A DNA stretch of 33,819 nucleotides from Chitinophagaceae bacterium. Lineage in GTDB: Bacteria; Bacteroidota; Bacteroidia; Chitinophagales; Chitinophagaceae. The translations under genes and the position numbers were made by a program. Where the stretch lies: the NCBI GenBank assembly GCA_947451985.1, contig CANGBQ010000006.1, positions 1-33,819 on the forward strand, read 5' to 3'. Positions 1 through 10,076 of this stretch are shown in pieces (position 1 is the stretch's first letter; every line of letters starts with the position of its first letter). The notes below the pieces were generated by a model, which did not search any database, was not told where the DNA came from, and saw only the letters and a list, made by a program, of their open reading frames with translations.

Positions 1-60
1 CAGCCTATTGTCTTTAACAATTTTTTGTAGTCCCTCTATGTTTTTAATTTCTAGATTCAT
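1..60 (-). CDS. N-terminus of an unidentified reverse-strand gene, cut by the left edge
   Basis: Reading leftward, an ATG at 60-58 opens a frame that stays open for all 20 codons to the window edge, starting MNLEIKNIEGL. A TAGTTTTG box (positions 77 down to 70 on the reverse strand) lies 9 bases upstream of the ATG and matches the Bacteroidota -7 consensus TAnnTTTG. No clear -33 TTG is seen at the usual distance. The fragment is too short to assign a family. The call rests only on the open frame, a plausible charged N-terminus and the promoter-like box. Confidence 0.4.
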   Translation of the reverse strand, partial: MNLEIKNIEGLQKIVKDNRL

Positions 61-188
61 CTCAGAAAACAAAACTACTCCGTATTTGATTACAATTCTA
101 TAGTCATTGCTGCATTCTTTTTCTAAGAGTTTTACCCGATCTGTTTTCTTTCTCCATCAGTATTATTTTATTAACCAAACCTCTGTGT

Positions 189-743
189 ATGTTGAAATAC
201 CTCTCATTTCTGTCTGTATTCTTTTTTCAGCAATCGTCTGCCCAGTCCATCAGCAAAAGAACAGCGGACAGCTCAGGCAATATTATCATCACCACTTCGC
301 GGGACACGCTTGCTTCAGGTACGAACGATTGCAGGGTAGAGGGCCTGGTGTTCCGTTCGGATAGCGGTAAGTATTTTGCCTTTGCCTTTTACCTGACTTC
401 ACCCAAGACTTTTTTCTTAACAAGCAAAGACAAAATCCGCATTCGTTTTGTTGACGGGGAGGTATGTGAACAAAGCGCGTATACCGAAGGAGAATTTTTT
501 ACAAAAGGCAGCGAAGCCGTTGTAACCATCCCGATGTCGGAAGCATTCATGAATAAGATGTACAAGTGTCCGATTACCTCTATTTCCCTGATCACGGCGC
601 AGCTTCGGTACAACATAGCAGTGCCCCCGTTTTACAGCAATCGATTTTTGACACTGTCCCAGTATATGCTGACGATGAATGTATACGACGAAAACGGCAT
701 CAACTGGTCAGAAATCACCAGCATGCCCTTGCCGGAAAATTAG
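189..743 (+). CDS. Small secreted protein of unknown function, related to the protein at 2413-3360
   Basis: A 184-residue protein with a short hydrophobic N-terminus (about residues 1-18, ending SSAQ), consistent with a signal peptidase I signal and export. I do not recognise a named family. The central part (about residues 55-165) is similar by eye to the N-terminal half of the protein at 2413-3360. Shared features are an [F]xF[YF]xxSPK/TPK step, an I[RE]IRF strand followed by an acidic turn, a block around KCPITSISLIT / KVPVSDIRFIT, and a closing L-x-x-x-L segment. The mostly beta pattern suggests a small periplasmic or surface beta domain. It is the first of three same-strand genes of exported proteins and is 132 bp from the next start. 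Confidence 0.75.
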   Translation: MLKYLSFLSVFFFQQSSAQSISKRTADSSGNIIITTSRDTLASGTNDCRVEGLVFRSDSGKYFAFAFYLTSPKTFFLTSKDKIRIRFVDGEVCEQSAYTEGEFFTKGSEAVVTIPMSEAFMNKMYKCPITSISLITAQLRYNIAVPPFYSNRFLTLSQYMLTMNVYDENGINWSEITSMPLPEN

Positions 744-800
744 ACAGATTATTTGTTGAGTCGTTGAGTGGGTAAGTTGGATAGTGTATTGAAAGACTGC

Positions 801-836
801 TACGAAACCTACCAAACCTACCAAACCCACCAAACG
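801..836 (+). repeat. Four tandem 9-bp units (consensus TACCAAACC) in the leader of the 876-2372 gene
   Basis: Units are 801-809 TACGAAACC, 810-818 TACCAAACC, 819-827 TACCAAACC and 828-836 CACCAAACG. A looser copy follows near 858-867. The array ends 39 bp before the preferred ATG at 876. In frame it would encode a YQTYQTHQT-like stretch ahead of the membrane segment, which is an unlikely N-terminus, so I treat it as untranslated. Confidence 0.7.
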
Positions 837-875
837 CAGGAACCTCTTACACTTCTTCACCAAACCCCACCACAT

Positions 876-2372
876 ATGAAACGCAACCACCTCCTCCTTC
901 TCGCCGCAATGATAATACTTGTTGTTTTACTCATTGCCAAATGCAACTGTCGAAATAGAACAACTACGGCTACACGCTTTATCCAACCGCCGATTGCTAC
1001 GGCAGATGTGCCATTCAAAGAATACACGGTAGAAGCGGCCAAGGGCGACACGCTCCTGTATCCTTCAGGAACTGTCGTGTTGTTCCCGCCACATGCGTTT
1101 GTAGACAAAAGCGGCCAACCCATTGAAGGCAACGTGCAAATCAAATACCGTGAATTTGCCGATCCGGTCGATTTCTTTTTGTCGGGCATTCCGATGGGCT
1201 ATGATTCAGCAGGCGTGCATTACACCTTTGAATCTGCCGGCATGTGTGATATCCAGGCTTTCCAGAACGGCCAGCCTGTTTTTGTCAACAAAAAGGCCAA
1301 ACCCGAAATCAATATCGCAACGCGCAACACAGACCTGGCGCAAAATTTATATTATTTAGATACCGCCACCAAACAATGGGTCAATCGAGGCAAATCTTCC
1401 ATTCTTACGGTGGGCAAATCGCAGGCATCGGTCAAACAAGCTGATGTGGCAACCATTCCCGAGCCAGTAAAGCCTTTCAGGGCGAACGATGATCTGCCCA
1501 TCATCAAGGTGACCATTGATCCTGAGTCTTTCAAGGAGCTGATGGTGTATGACAACCTCCAGTTTCAATTGGACAAGGACGAAAAAAGATTCAAGCCCGA
1601 AGATTCATACACCCGTTGGGATGACATCAAACTGCAAAAGGGAAAAGGATCCGGTCTTTACACCATTCGTTTCAGCAAGTCATTCGCCGATTACCACAAA
1701 TCAGTGGAATACAAAGTAAGGCCGGTGTTGAATGAAAACGATTACGCCAAAGCGATGATCGTATACGATCGACAAATGAAAGCTTACGAACAACAAGTAG
1801 AGGCCAGACTGGCAGCGGATAAAGCCAACAAGGCGGCGTATATCAAAGACTCTTTGAACAATGCACAAATCGATCGGGACAATGAAAAGACAGCCCAATT
1901 GAATGCTATCATCGAAGCTAAAAATGCTGAAATGGAAGCAGCTAACCAGCAAATTGAAAAAGAGAATAAAGAGGTAGAATCCATCAACCTTTCCAACAGC
2001 ACCTTGCGCAATTTTGAAATTGATGGATTTGGTATCTGGAATTGCGACCGTCCTCTTGGCGGAGAAGTGTACGTAAATGTAATACCCTCTTTTGTAGATG
2101 AGCACCAGCAGCCGATTCAACCAATGGATGTCAATTTGTTTATCAGGCAGTTTAATGGATTGTATATCATTGGAAACAATTCCGTACCCATTCCGATTAA
2201 CAGAGACAATATGATGGTGGGGGTTGTAGACGGATATTTTGCGTACATCACGTATGATGAATTCAAAAAGCTGCATATAAATCCGGATACCAAAACGCAG
2301 ACTTTCCCCATGCACATTGTATCCAAAGCAAACAACAACTATGATTTCATCAAAAGCCTGGTGAGTCAGTAA
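876..2372 (+). CDS. Membrane-anchored exported protein with beta domain and long coiled coil, function unknown
   Basis: A 498-residue protein if started at ATG 876. An upstream in-frame start at 768 would put a Gln/Thr repeat before the hydrophobic segment and is disfavoured. Residues 6-22 form one hydrophobic helix followed by AKCNC. The Lys before the Cys makes a classic lipobox doubtful, so a transmembrane anchor or atypical lipoprotein is likely. Residues about 56-109 form a domain with FPPHAFVDKSGQPI and IKYREFADPVDFFLSGIPM. I recognise this pattern from exported Bacteroidota proteins, possibly ZU5-like, but cannot name it with certainty. Residues about 292-371 are a highly charged coiled coil rich in Glu, Lys, Gln and Asn. 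The last 120 residues look like a second beta domain. It lies between two paralogous secreted proteins. Confidence 0.75.
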   Translation: MKRNHLLLLAAMIILVVLLIAKCNCRNRTTTATRFIQPPIATADVPFKEYTVEAAKGDTLLYPSGTVVLFPPHAFVDKSGQPIEGNVQIKYREFADPVDFFLSGIPMGYDSAGVHYTFESAGMCDIQAFQNGQPVFVNKKAKPEINIATRNTDLAQNLYYLDTATKQWVNRGKSSILTVGKSQASVKQADVATIPEPVKPFRANDDLPIIKVTIDPESFKELMVYDNLQFQLDKDEKRFKPEDSYTRWDDIKLQKGKGSGLYTIRFSKSFADYHKSVEYKVRPVLNENDYAKAMIVYDRQMKAYEQQVEARLAADKANKAAYIKDSLNNAQIDRDNEKTAQLNAIIEAKNAEMEAANQQIEKENKEVESINLSNSTLRNFEIDGFGIWNCDRPLGGEVYVNVIPSFVDEHQQPIQPMDVNLFIRQFNGLYIIGNNSVPIPINRDNMMVGVVDGYFAYITYDEFKKLHINPDTKTQTFPMHIVSKANNNYDFIKSLVSQ

Positions 2373-2412
2373 ACAGCCAGCACTATTCTTCATCACCTTA
2401 AAGAACCATACG

Positions 2413-3360
2413 ATGAAAAAACTACTCATCATCATGTGCCTGGTTGCGTTCCATGCTCTGCACGCACAGGAAATCATCAATCGAAAAGACACCAATCAGG
2501 TGATATCCATACTCACTTCTTCTGTTCCGCTGCAAGTCGAGCCCCTGTTTTGCAGCGTCAATGCAGGCGCATTGATTCCCAAGGACACCGTCACCGATAA
2601 TATGTACGTCCTTTCTTTTTTCTATGACACACCGAAGGACATTCTCTTAGACACGACGGCCGAAATTGAAATCCGTTTTTCAGACAGCACGCTGTTTACT
2701 TTCAATAATCAAAGAATGAATGAGGAACGGACGCCCAAGGATTCTTCCATCACTTTTCAAATTCTGGTCAGTTATAATTGTTTGAAAAAAATGACCAAGG
2801 TGCCGGTGAGTGACATTCGTTTCATCACACCGCTGTACACCCATCGCATTGAGATTGAAGACAAGATGAAATTATTTCTGCCCAATCTATCGAAGTGTCT
2901 ATTGACGAAAGCCAGCGAGGAATATGCATCGATTCTCAGCTTTGAACGAAGCATGTATGCGTCGCCCATTGTGTTTGATCCCGCCAATAACCAACAACTG
3001 GATAAAAAATACCTGGGCAAATATTCCGGCGAATGGCACGAATCCAATCTCTTGTATACCTATGATCTTTACTTGCAGGCAGACACAAGCTACATCGTTT
3101 GGTACATCATCAACGATCCGTCAGAAGCCAAGCCATACCGAATCAAGACGCAAACTTTGAACATTCGTTCCTTTGATGAATCGCAGGTGCTGGTGATGGA
3201 TGTGTGTTACGAAGCAGACAAACCCGATTATACCGATGGAAGGCGTACGTTTTATGTCAAGCTCTCCGAAAATGAAAAAGTCTTGTACGGAGAAACCTGG
3301 ATTTTCGGTCAGCCGTTTGGGAAAATGTATGGGATCAAGAAAAAATCGTATCGAAGATAG
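2413..3360 (+). CDS. Secreted protein of unknown function, longer paralog of 189-743
   Basis: A 315-residue protein with a clear signal peptide (MKKLLIIMCLVAFHALHAQ, cleavage after HAQ). The N-terminal half (about residues 50-180) resembles the small secreted protein at 189-743. The C-terminal half (about residues 180-315) is extra, with many Tyr/Trp and a GKYSGEW start, like small beta-barrel or lipocalin-sized domains. The gene starts 40 bp after the coiled-coil gene, so the three may be co-transcribed. It ends 27 bp from the convergent pseudouridine synthase gene. No enzymatic motif is visible, so a structural or binding role outside the cytoplasm is only an inference. Confidence 0.75.
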   Translation: MKKLLIIMCLVAFHALHAQEIINRKDTNQVISILTSSVPLQVEPLFCSVNAGALIPKDTVTDNMYVLSFFYDTPKDILLDTTAEIEIRFSDSTLFTFNNQRMNEERTPKDSSITFQILVSYNCLKKMTKVPVSDIRFITPLYTHRIEIEDKMKLFLPNLSKCLLTKASEEYASILSFERSMYASPIVFDPANNQQLDKKYLGKYSGEWHESNLLYTYDLYLQADTSYIVWYIINDPSEAKPYRIKTQTLNIRSFDESQVLVMDVCYEADKPDYTDGRRTFYVKLSENEKVLYGETWIFGQPFGKMYGIKKKSYRR

Positions 3361-3387
3361 CAGGGAACAAATGCCAGGGAGGTATTC

Positions 3388-3978
3388 TTACAACCGCAGT
3401 TGCTCAAAAAAATATTCTTCCGTCACTTCTTTGACTTCGCCGGGTGCCAAGCCCTCCACAGATAAGGCTTCAATTGAAATCCGAATCAGCCGCAAACATT
3501 TGTGCCGGATGGCGGCAATCATTTTTCGAACCTGGTGAAATTTTCCTTCGGTGAGCGTAATGCAGAGCCAGGAGCTTTGTTGGTTGGGATGTGGACGAAA
3601 TGGACTGTCTGTAATATATGTTGGCTTGTCCACGATGTCGACCAAGCAAGGTTGCGTGATGTACTTGCCTCCATCGGGCGCGCTGATGGCAATGCCGTTG
3701 GCCAATGCTGCTACCGATGCAGGCTTCACGGTGTTGTTGACTTGCACCAGGTACCTGCGGGCATGGGGCTGTTTTCCATGAAACAACAACCGCGTCACTT
3801 TGGGGTTGGTGGTCACCAGCAACAATCCTTCCGAATGTTTATCCAACCGGCCAATGGCATGTGATCCTTCGGGAAAATCAAAATCGAGTGAACCGAGCAA
3901 GGGTACATCGTGCGAACTGATGAACTGCGACACCATATCGATGGGCTTGTGTACCATAAAATACCGGTGTGGCTGCAT
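3388..3978 (-). CDS. rluE: rRNA pseudouridine synthase, RsuA/RluE type
   Basis: A 196-residue enzyme of the RsuA/RluB/RluE/RluF family that isomerises a uridine in ribosomal RNA to pseudouridine. Residues 43-54 read GRLDKHSEGLLL, the family's catalytic motif, with D46 as the catalytic aspartate. The N-terminal HKPIDMVSQF strand and the C-terminal EGKFHQVRKM motif are also present. It has no N-terminal S4 domain and has the short length typical of RluE (E. coli RluE modifies 23S rRNA U2457), so RluE is the best match. The exact target in this organism is inferred. The gene is divergent from the VF530 protein, with 25 bp between the start codons. Confidence 0.85.
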   Translation of the reverse strand: MQPHRYFMVHKPIDMVSQFISSHDVPLLGSLDFDFPEGSHAIGRLDKHSEGLLLVTTNPKVTRLLFHGKQPHARRYLVQVNNTVKPASVAALANGIAISAPDGGKYITQPCLVDIVDKPTYITDSPFRPHPNQQSSWLCITLTEGKFHQVRKMIAAIRHKCLRLIRISIEALSVEGLAPGEVKEVTEEYFFEQLRL

Positions 3979-4003
3979 AGGGGCAAATTACTTAATATTG
4001 TAG

Positions 4004-4219
4004 ATGCAACAAGTTTCGAACGACCCGCTGCACGGCAAAACACTGGAATATATCCTCACCCAACTGGTGAATCATTTTGGATGGGAGGTATTGGGTCAGC
4101 ACATTCGCATCAACTGTTTTAATTCGAACCCCAGCATCTCCTCAAGTTTGAAATTTCTCAGAAAAACACCCTGGGCCAGAAAGCAGGTGGAGGAGCTGTA
4201 CCTCCGCCTGATTGAATAA
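4004..4219 (+). CDS. VF530 / DUF2132 family small protein
   Basis: A 71-residue protein. The order [36 protein letters not shown] and [17 protein letters not shown] is characteristic of the DUF2132 (VF530-like) family, known from a Vibrio structure and suggested to bind DNA. Length and motif spacing are complete. No signal peptide or membrane segment is present, so it is cytoplasmic. It is divergent from the pseudouridine synthase gene and probably shares its 25-bp spacer, although promoters would then have to overlap the coding starts. The DNA-binding role is family knowledge, not seen here. Confidence 0.85.
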   Translation: MQQVSNDPLHGKTLEYILTQLVNHFGWEVLGQHIRINCFNSNPSISSSLKFLRKTPWARKQVEELYLRLIE

Positions 4220-4258
4220 TACAATCTTCCCTTTTTCGCTAAAAACCAAGCTTTTGGC

Positions 4259-4272
4259 CAAACAATTGTTTG
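4259..4272. promoter_or_regulatory. 14-bp perfect palindrome upstream of katG
   Basis: The sequence CAAACAATTGTTTG is its own reverse complement. With one bulged base on the left, flanking GGC and GCC extend the symmetry. It lies about 144 bp before the katG start, in the 196-bp spacer after the VF530 gene. It could be an operator for a peroxide-responsive dimeric regulator, but no consensus was matched. Confidence 0.3.
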
Positions 4273-4322
4273 CCGGTATTGTTTAACAAGCAGTCAGGCG
4301 CTGACTTGCAAAGCATTCATAG

Positions 4323-6641
<2,319 letters not shown>

Positions 6642-6666
6642 AGATTGACTCTTTTCAAGATCATAC

Positions 6667-6694
6667 AGGTGGCTTTCAACAGGCCACCTTTTTT
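6667..6694 (+). terminator. Rho-independent terminator of katG
   Basis: A 7-bp stem AGGTGGC (6667-6673) / GCCACCT (6683-6689) with a 9-base loop is followed by a run of T (6689-6694), starting 25 bp after the katG stop. Confidence 0.8.
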
Positions 6695-6741
6695 GATTAT
6701 TATCAATAGGCTTCCTACATTTATAGAATAAACATCGTCCC

Positions 6742-7575
6742 ATGAATCGTTTCTTTTTTCCTTCCAGCATGATTGTAGTATTCAGTTCAATCTTGTTGAT
6801 GTCTTGTGGCGACAACAATCCGTCTCCTAAGCCTTCCGTACCCACCGATTCTGTTACGGCAGCCACCACCCCTGAAGATCCGAACGCCGATATCCTGGGC
6901 AGGTACCAGGGTTCACAAGAAGCCTACACGATGAAGAATCAATATGGCAGCGACATGGAAGTGAATGGAAACAAGGTACAAGTGCCTGCAAGCAAGTATA
7001 CTTTTTTGATCAAAGAGAACAACGTGGTTAGCCTTGAACAAATCAACCAGGAAGATGGTACTCGTGTGTATTACAACGGCACGTTCAAAGTACTCGATAA
7101 ACTGGGCAATACGGTGAAAATCGAATGTGCGTTAAGCGATGGGGCCGGCTCCAGCCCCACTTATATCCTCATCATTGACAACAGCGACAACACGGCACGC
7201 TGCATTGGCCACAACGAACCCAGTTTCAGTCTCGACAAAAAATCCACCAATGTTTCGGAAGACAAAACAACCACCACTACCACCACATCAACAGACAACA
7301 CCAGCACCGAAGATGCGCCTGCTAATTATAATGGAGTGTATTCTTACAAAGACGACAGTGCCGAATTACAAATTGTAGTAAGTGGAGAATCCTGGACTGG
7401 CAAAACTCGCATCATTACCGGCATGGGAGAGGAGTATGACAAAGTAGAATATGAAAGTGGCGTGGTCAAAGGCAATGAGTTGTTTGAAAGCGCCGGCTAC
7501 GTAAAAATTGGATACATCCAAGGCAATGCACTTACCACCACCATTGGAGGCAATATTGTCACCTTGCGCAAATAG
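6742..7575 (+). CDS. Lipoprotein of unknown function with Thr-rich linker
   Basis: A 277-residue protein whose signal ends in a lipobox (LLMSC, lipidated C22), so it is anchored in the outer or inner membrane. Residues about 50-160 contain an ILGRYQGSQEAY start and several predicted beta strands. A low-complexity Thr/Ser linker (about residues 175-195, mostly Thr) leads to a shorter C-terminal beta part with YNGVYSYKDDSAEL. The two parts may be two copies of the same small barrel fold, since each starts with a G-x-Y pattern. No catalytic motif was recognised. It stands alone after the katG terminator. Confidence 0.7.
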   Translation: MNRFFFPSSMIVVFSSILLMSCGDNNPSPKPSVPTDSVTAATTPEDPNADILGRYQGSQEAYTMKNQYGSDMEVNGNKVQVPASKYTFLIKENNVVSLEQINQEDGTRVYYNGTFKVLDKLGNTVKIECALSDGAGSSPTYILIIDNSDNTARCIGHNEPSFSLDKKSTNVSEDKTTTTTTTSTDNTSTEDAPANYNGVYSYKDDSAELQIVVSGESWTGKTRIITGMGEEYDKVEYESGVVKGNELFESAGYVKIGYIQGNALTTTIGGNIVTLRK

Positions 7576-7740
7576 CTTTAACATTTTATTGTACGGTCTC
7601 CTTCTTTGAATGTAGTAGTTTCATGGAAACAACTCATTCGACTATTTGATTCGAATTCTATTCCCTTCTTTGTAACGATTTCTTTTTCTTTCGTTTTTCT
7701 TTGTTGTACTTCATTTCTTCATCCTTTAAAACCCTTTGCC

Positions 7741-8277
7741 ATGTGTAACATAATCCTTGCTGTCCTGCTCAGTTTGTTCGCCAAAAATCCTACTGTTAAA
7801 GTGTTATACCGTACCGTAGACATGAAGCCACATTATATTGAATACAGCAAAGATCGAAAACTAACCTGGTCCGATTTTAAAGAAACAAAGAGAAGATATG
7901 TGCAAGTGGCGGTTACCTCATCTCAAATCTCCTACAATGTCACCAATGACAACAATGAAATGGTGGTGAACGTGAGTTGTGTATTTGACAAAAAAAATTC
8001 AACTGTTGTGCGTGGCTTTCAAACCGATTACATCCTCAACCACGAGCAAAGACATTTCGACATCACGTATTTGTATACCGCCAAACTGATCAAAACATTG
8101 AAAAATGCCAAACACCTGACCATGGAAGAAGTGGATGACATCTACAACAATATTTACGAAGAGTGGACCGCTTACCAAGCTCAATATGATGCAGAAAGCG
8201 GCAACGCTACCATTACCAATCGCCAAGCGGCTTGGGATAAAAAGATTGACGAACAGTTGCAGCAAGCAACCTTCTAA
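7741..8277 (+). CDS. DUF922-type putative secreted Zn-dependent protease
   Basis: A 178-residue protein if started at ATG 7741. The frame is open back to 7606, but the upstream part is very hydrophobic and unlike the family, while MCNIILAVLLSLFAKN makes a short export signal. Residues about 40-60 contain LTWSDFKETKRR, typical of DUF922. HEQRHFDITYLYTAKL carries the HExxH-x-D pattern that led this family to be described as predicted secreted metalloproteases. The His and Glu would bind zinc and act in catalysis. The substrate is unknown. The C-terminal part is alpha-helical, with EEVDDIYNNIYEEW. It ends 16 bp before the convergent Cys-rich lipoprotein. Confidence 0.7.
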   Translation: MCNIILAVLLSLFAKNPTVKVLYRTVDMKPHYIEYSKDRKLTWSDFKETKRRYVQVAVTSSQISYNVTNDNNEMVVNVSCVFDKKNSTVVRGFQTDYILNHEQRHFDITYLYTAKLIKTLKNAKHLTMEEVDDIYNNIYEEWTAYQAQYDAESGNATITNRQAAWDKKIDEQLQQATF

Positions 8278-8293
8278 CTGGCCGCCATTTTAG

Positions 8294-8524
8294 TCAATCA
8301 CATTGTACGCAGGGCTTGTCGCTGTATCCATGTGTCTGGGCCCAACGCTCGCAAGTATCCTGTGTTTTGAAACAAGGCAAGCCCATATCCAAGGTCTCTA
8401 CTGTCCATGGACTACTAGAAGGACACTGCGTGCCACAGATGGTAAATGCATTGTCTGGTTTGGAACAATCCGAAAGGGGTATGCTGATGAGTAACCACAA
8501 CAGCAAAGTGCTGAATTTTTTCAC
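8294..8524 (-). CDS. Cys-rich mini-lipoprotein, unknown function
   Basis: The open frame extends to ATG 8590, but a GTG at 8524 gives a protein of 76 residues starting VKKFSTLLLWLL, a textbook lipoprotein signal ending in PLSDC with lipidation at C20. That start is preferred. The mature part of about 56 residues carries six further Cys (ICGTQC, PCFKTQDTC, PCVQC), spaced like a disulfide-stabilised mini-domain. The short secreted Cys-rich form suggests a binding or structural role in the periplasm or on the surface. No family name was recognised. Use of a GTG start is supported by the GTG start of the 18183-21080 regulator. Confidence 0.55.
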   Translation of the reverse strand: MKKFSTLLLWLLISIPLSDCSKPDNAFTICGTQCPSSSPWTVETLDMGLPCFKTQDTCERWAQTHGYSDKPCVQCD

Positions 8525-8692
8525 GCATTGAAAGTACGAGCAGCCTTGTCTCTTAACAATGATGTACATCATAGTGATTGTTCTACTCACCTATCAGTAA
8601 GCAGCTAACCCGTGCCGTCGGTAATCAAGCAAAAACAAGCAAGTATTTTATTATCTTTCCCTAACATTATTCACTTACTAAACAACCCACAC

Positions 8693-9055
8693 ATGAATCC
8701 AACTATCAAAAAAATTATTTATTGGGGCCTGACGGCTATGGTAGCCTTTGTATTTGCAGGCAGCGCCTATGGCAAGCTTTCCGGCAGCATGGCTCCGGGT
8801 TTTGGTATTGATGCCGAAACATTTAAACTATTGGGCTGCATTGAATTGGCCTCACTTGTATTGTTCATCATCCCCCGCACCGGCCTATTGGGCTCGCTGT
8901 TACTAGTGGCTTATATGGGCGGCGCGATTGCCACGCATGTGGAGCATGCACAACCCATTGGTGCACCCATTATGATTACGGCTTTTGTTTGGGTGGTGGC
9001 CTTGTTTCGTTTTCCTGAGTTGAGCAATAGAATACTTGGAAAGTCAAACGATTAA
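8693..9055 (+). CDS. DoxX-like small membrane protein
   Basis: A 120-residue protein with four predicted membrane helices. The first helix is followed by AGSAYGKLSG, and the second part has ELASLVLFIIPRTGLLGSLL and AYMGGAIATHVEH, the pattern of DoxX-like (DoxX_2) proteins. The Tyr/Lys after helix 1 and the Gly-Ala-His segment are typical. These proteins sit in the inner membrane. A redox role is often suggested but not proven for this subgroup. The start at 8693 is chosen over an open-frame start at 8612 because the family begins directly with helix 1. A bidirectional terminator follows. Confidence 0.75.
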   Translation: MNPTIKKIIYWGLTAMVAFVFAGSAYGKLSGSMAPGFGIDAETFKLLGCIELASLVLFIIPRTGLLGSLLLVAYMGGAIATHVEHAQPIGAPIMITAFVWVVALFRFPELSNRILGKSND

Positions 9056-9081
9056 AATAGGGTGATTGCTTTTATGAAAAT

Positions 9082-9110
9082 GACCCGCCTATGAGGCGGG
9101 TCGTTCTTTT
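9082..9110. terminator. Bidirectional terminator between convergent genes
   Basis: A perfect 8-bp GC-rich stem GACCCGCC (9082-9089) / GGCGGGTC (9095-9102) with loop TATGA is followed by GTTCTTTT on the plus strand. On the minus strand it is followed by ATTTTCATAAAA. It serves the DoxX-like gene and the DUF2721 gene. Confidence 0.85.
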
Positions 9111-9126
9111 ATAGACCGATGTAAGT

Positions 9127-9519
9127 TTATTCCTTAATCAAATCTGTCAAATGTACACGAAGCGCATCCACAGAAATGCTGATTTCCCAAAAGGAAATCC
9201 CCAATGAAATCAATAAACACAGCAAACTGGCGCCAAATATGTAAATACCCATTGTTTTAAAACCCAGAAACAACACCGTCATCGCAAATACTGATAAAAA
9301 CAAACACAACACGCCAAACAATTGCATGTAGCGAATGAGGGTCAGGCGCAGGTTGAGGTTTTTGATTTCAAGCAAAATGGTTTTGTTTTCTTTTTCGTCG
9401 TATGTTTTTTTGAGGCCACGTACAATTTGTGCAATCGTTAAAAATCGATTGGTATAGGCCAATAAAATCAGAGAAGTGGCCGAAAACAAAAGGGCAGGGG
9501 TTCCAATGGTGAATGTCAT
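9127..9519 (-). CDS. DUF2721 family membrane protein
   Basis: A 130-residue protein. The N-terminal TPALLFSATSLILLAYTNRF helix followed by a charged segment with LRLTLIRYMQL, then two close helices and a final EISISVDALRVHL amphipathic end, matches DUF2721. Three membrane helices are predicted (about residues 5-23, 62-85 and 90-112). Function is unknown. It is convergent with the DoxX-like gene and separated from it by a bidirectional terminator. No signal peptide beyond the first helix is present. Confidence 0.65.
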   Translation of the reverse strand: MTFTIGTPALLFSATSLILLAYTNRFLTIAQIVRGLKKTYDEKENKTILLEIKNLNLRLTLIRYMQLFGVLCLFLSVFAMTVLFLGFKTMGIYIFGASLLCLLISLGISFWEISISVDALRVHLTDLIKE

Positions 9520-9605
9520 AGTGTGTATGGAGGTTTGAGCTGTGAAGATTGAGTGGTAAAATTACCAATAATCCTGTATGTAAGATTTGCTGGTTTATTG
9601 TATCC

Positions 9606-9986
9606 TTACAAAGTGGCGCTTAACGTCACAAAATAATTTCTTCCATCGCCGGGCAGCAGACCAGGTCCGGGGTAGCCACCTGCTCTTCTGGTAAAGTAAT
9701 GCACATTGAACACATTGTTCAGTCCGGCTTTTAGCACTATGGAGGAAGAACAATTGATTTGCATGCTGCAGTCCACAATGGTATAAGCAGGAATCAAACC
9801 TGTTTGACCATGAATACTCGGCTGAACAGTATTATTGGCGTCGCTGAATGTTTTGTCGCTTTTATTGTTTCGACCCACAATGGTGATATCCGGTAAATTT
9901 TTCACCAAACTGTCGCTGTGCTCCTGGGCGTAGACGCCGCTGTACCCACAACATCCTATCAATACAATAGTATATACCCTTCGCAT
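9606..9986 (-). pseudogene. Internally deleted TonB-dependent receptor (FecA-like remnant)
   Basis: The 126-codon frame starts with a signal peptide ending VYAQ and continues with LPDITIVGRNNKSD, the usual beginning of the mature part of a TonB-dependent receptor. It then passes directly into the far C-terminal barrel: FSDANNTVQPSIHGQTGLIP, LKAGLNNVFNVHYFTRRAGG and GYPGPGLLPGDGRNYF. The last two are hallmarks of FecA-type siderophore receptors. About 600 residues (plug and most barrel strands) are missing, yet the frame is kept. It cannot form a 22-strand barrel, so loss of transport function is near certain. Whether the short product is made is unknown. It lies downstream of the same-strand Rrf2 gene, 90 bp away. 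Confidence 0.8.
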
Positions 9987-10076
9987 GTGAATTTTTTTGC
10001 GAAAGTATTTTGTGCCGCCAAGAGGGCACTAACGAAATGAGGAATTCGATTTATGAAATCGGGAAAAACACGATCG

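Noticed and set aside
801-836. Possible CRISPR array
   Set aside because: The units are only 9 bp and directly adjacent without spacers, and no cas genes are present.
768-875. N-terminal extension of the coiled-coil protein
   Set aside because: It would encode a Gln/Thr repeat before the membrane helix, and it starts at a poor codon context. The ATG at 876 gives a normal export start.
1701-2495. 264-codon open frame on the minus strand
   Set aside because: It lies antisense to the coiled-coil gene and the start of the next gene, with hydrophobic, Phe/Ile-rich content from reverse reading of charged codons. No recognisable domain is present.
9606-9986. Complete small secreted protein
   Set aside because: Both ends match distant parts of TonB-dependent receptors, so a deletion remnant explains it better.
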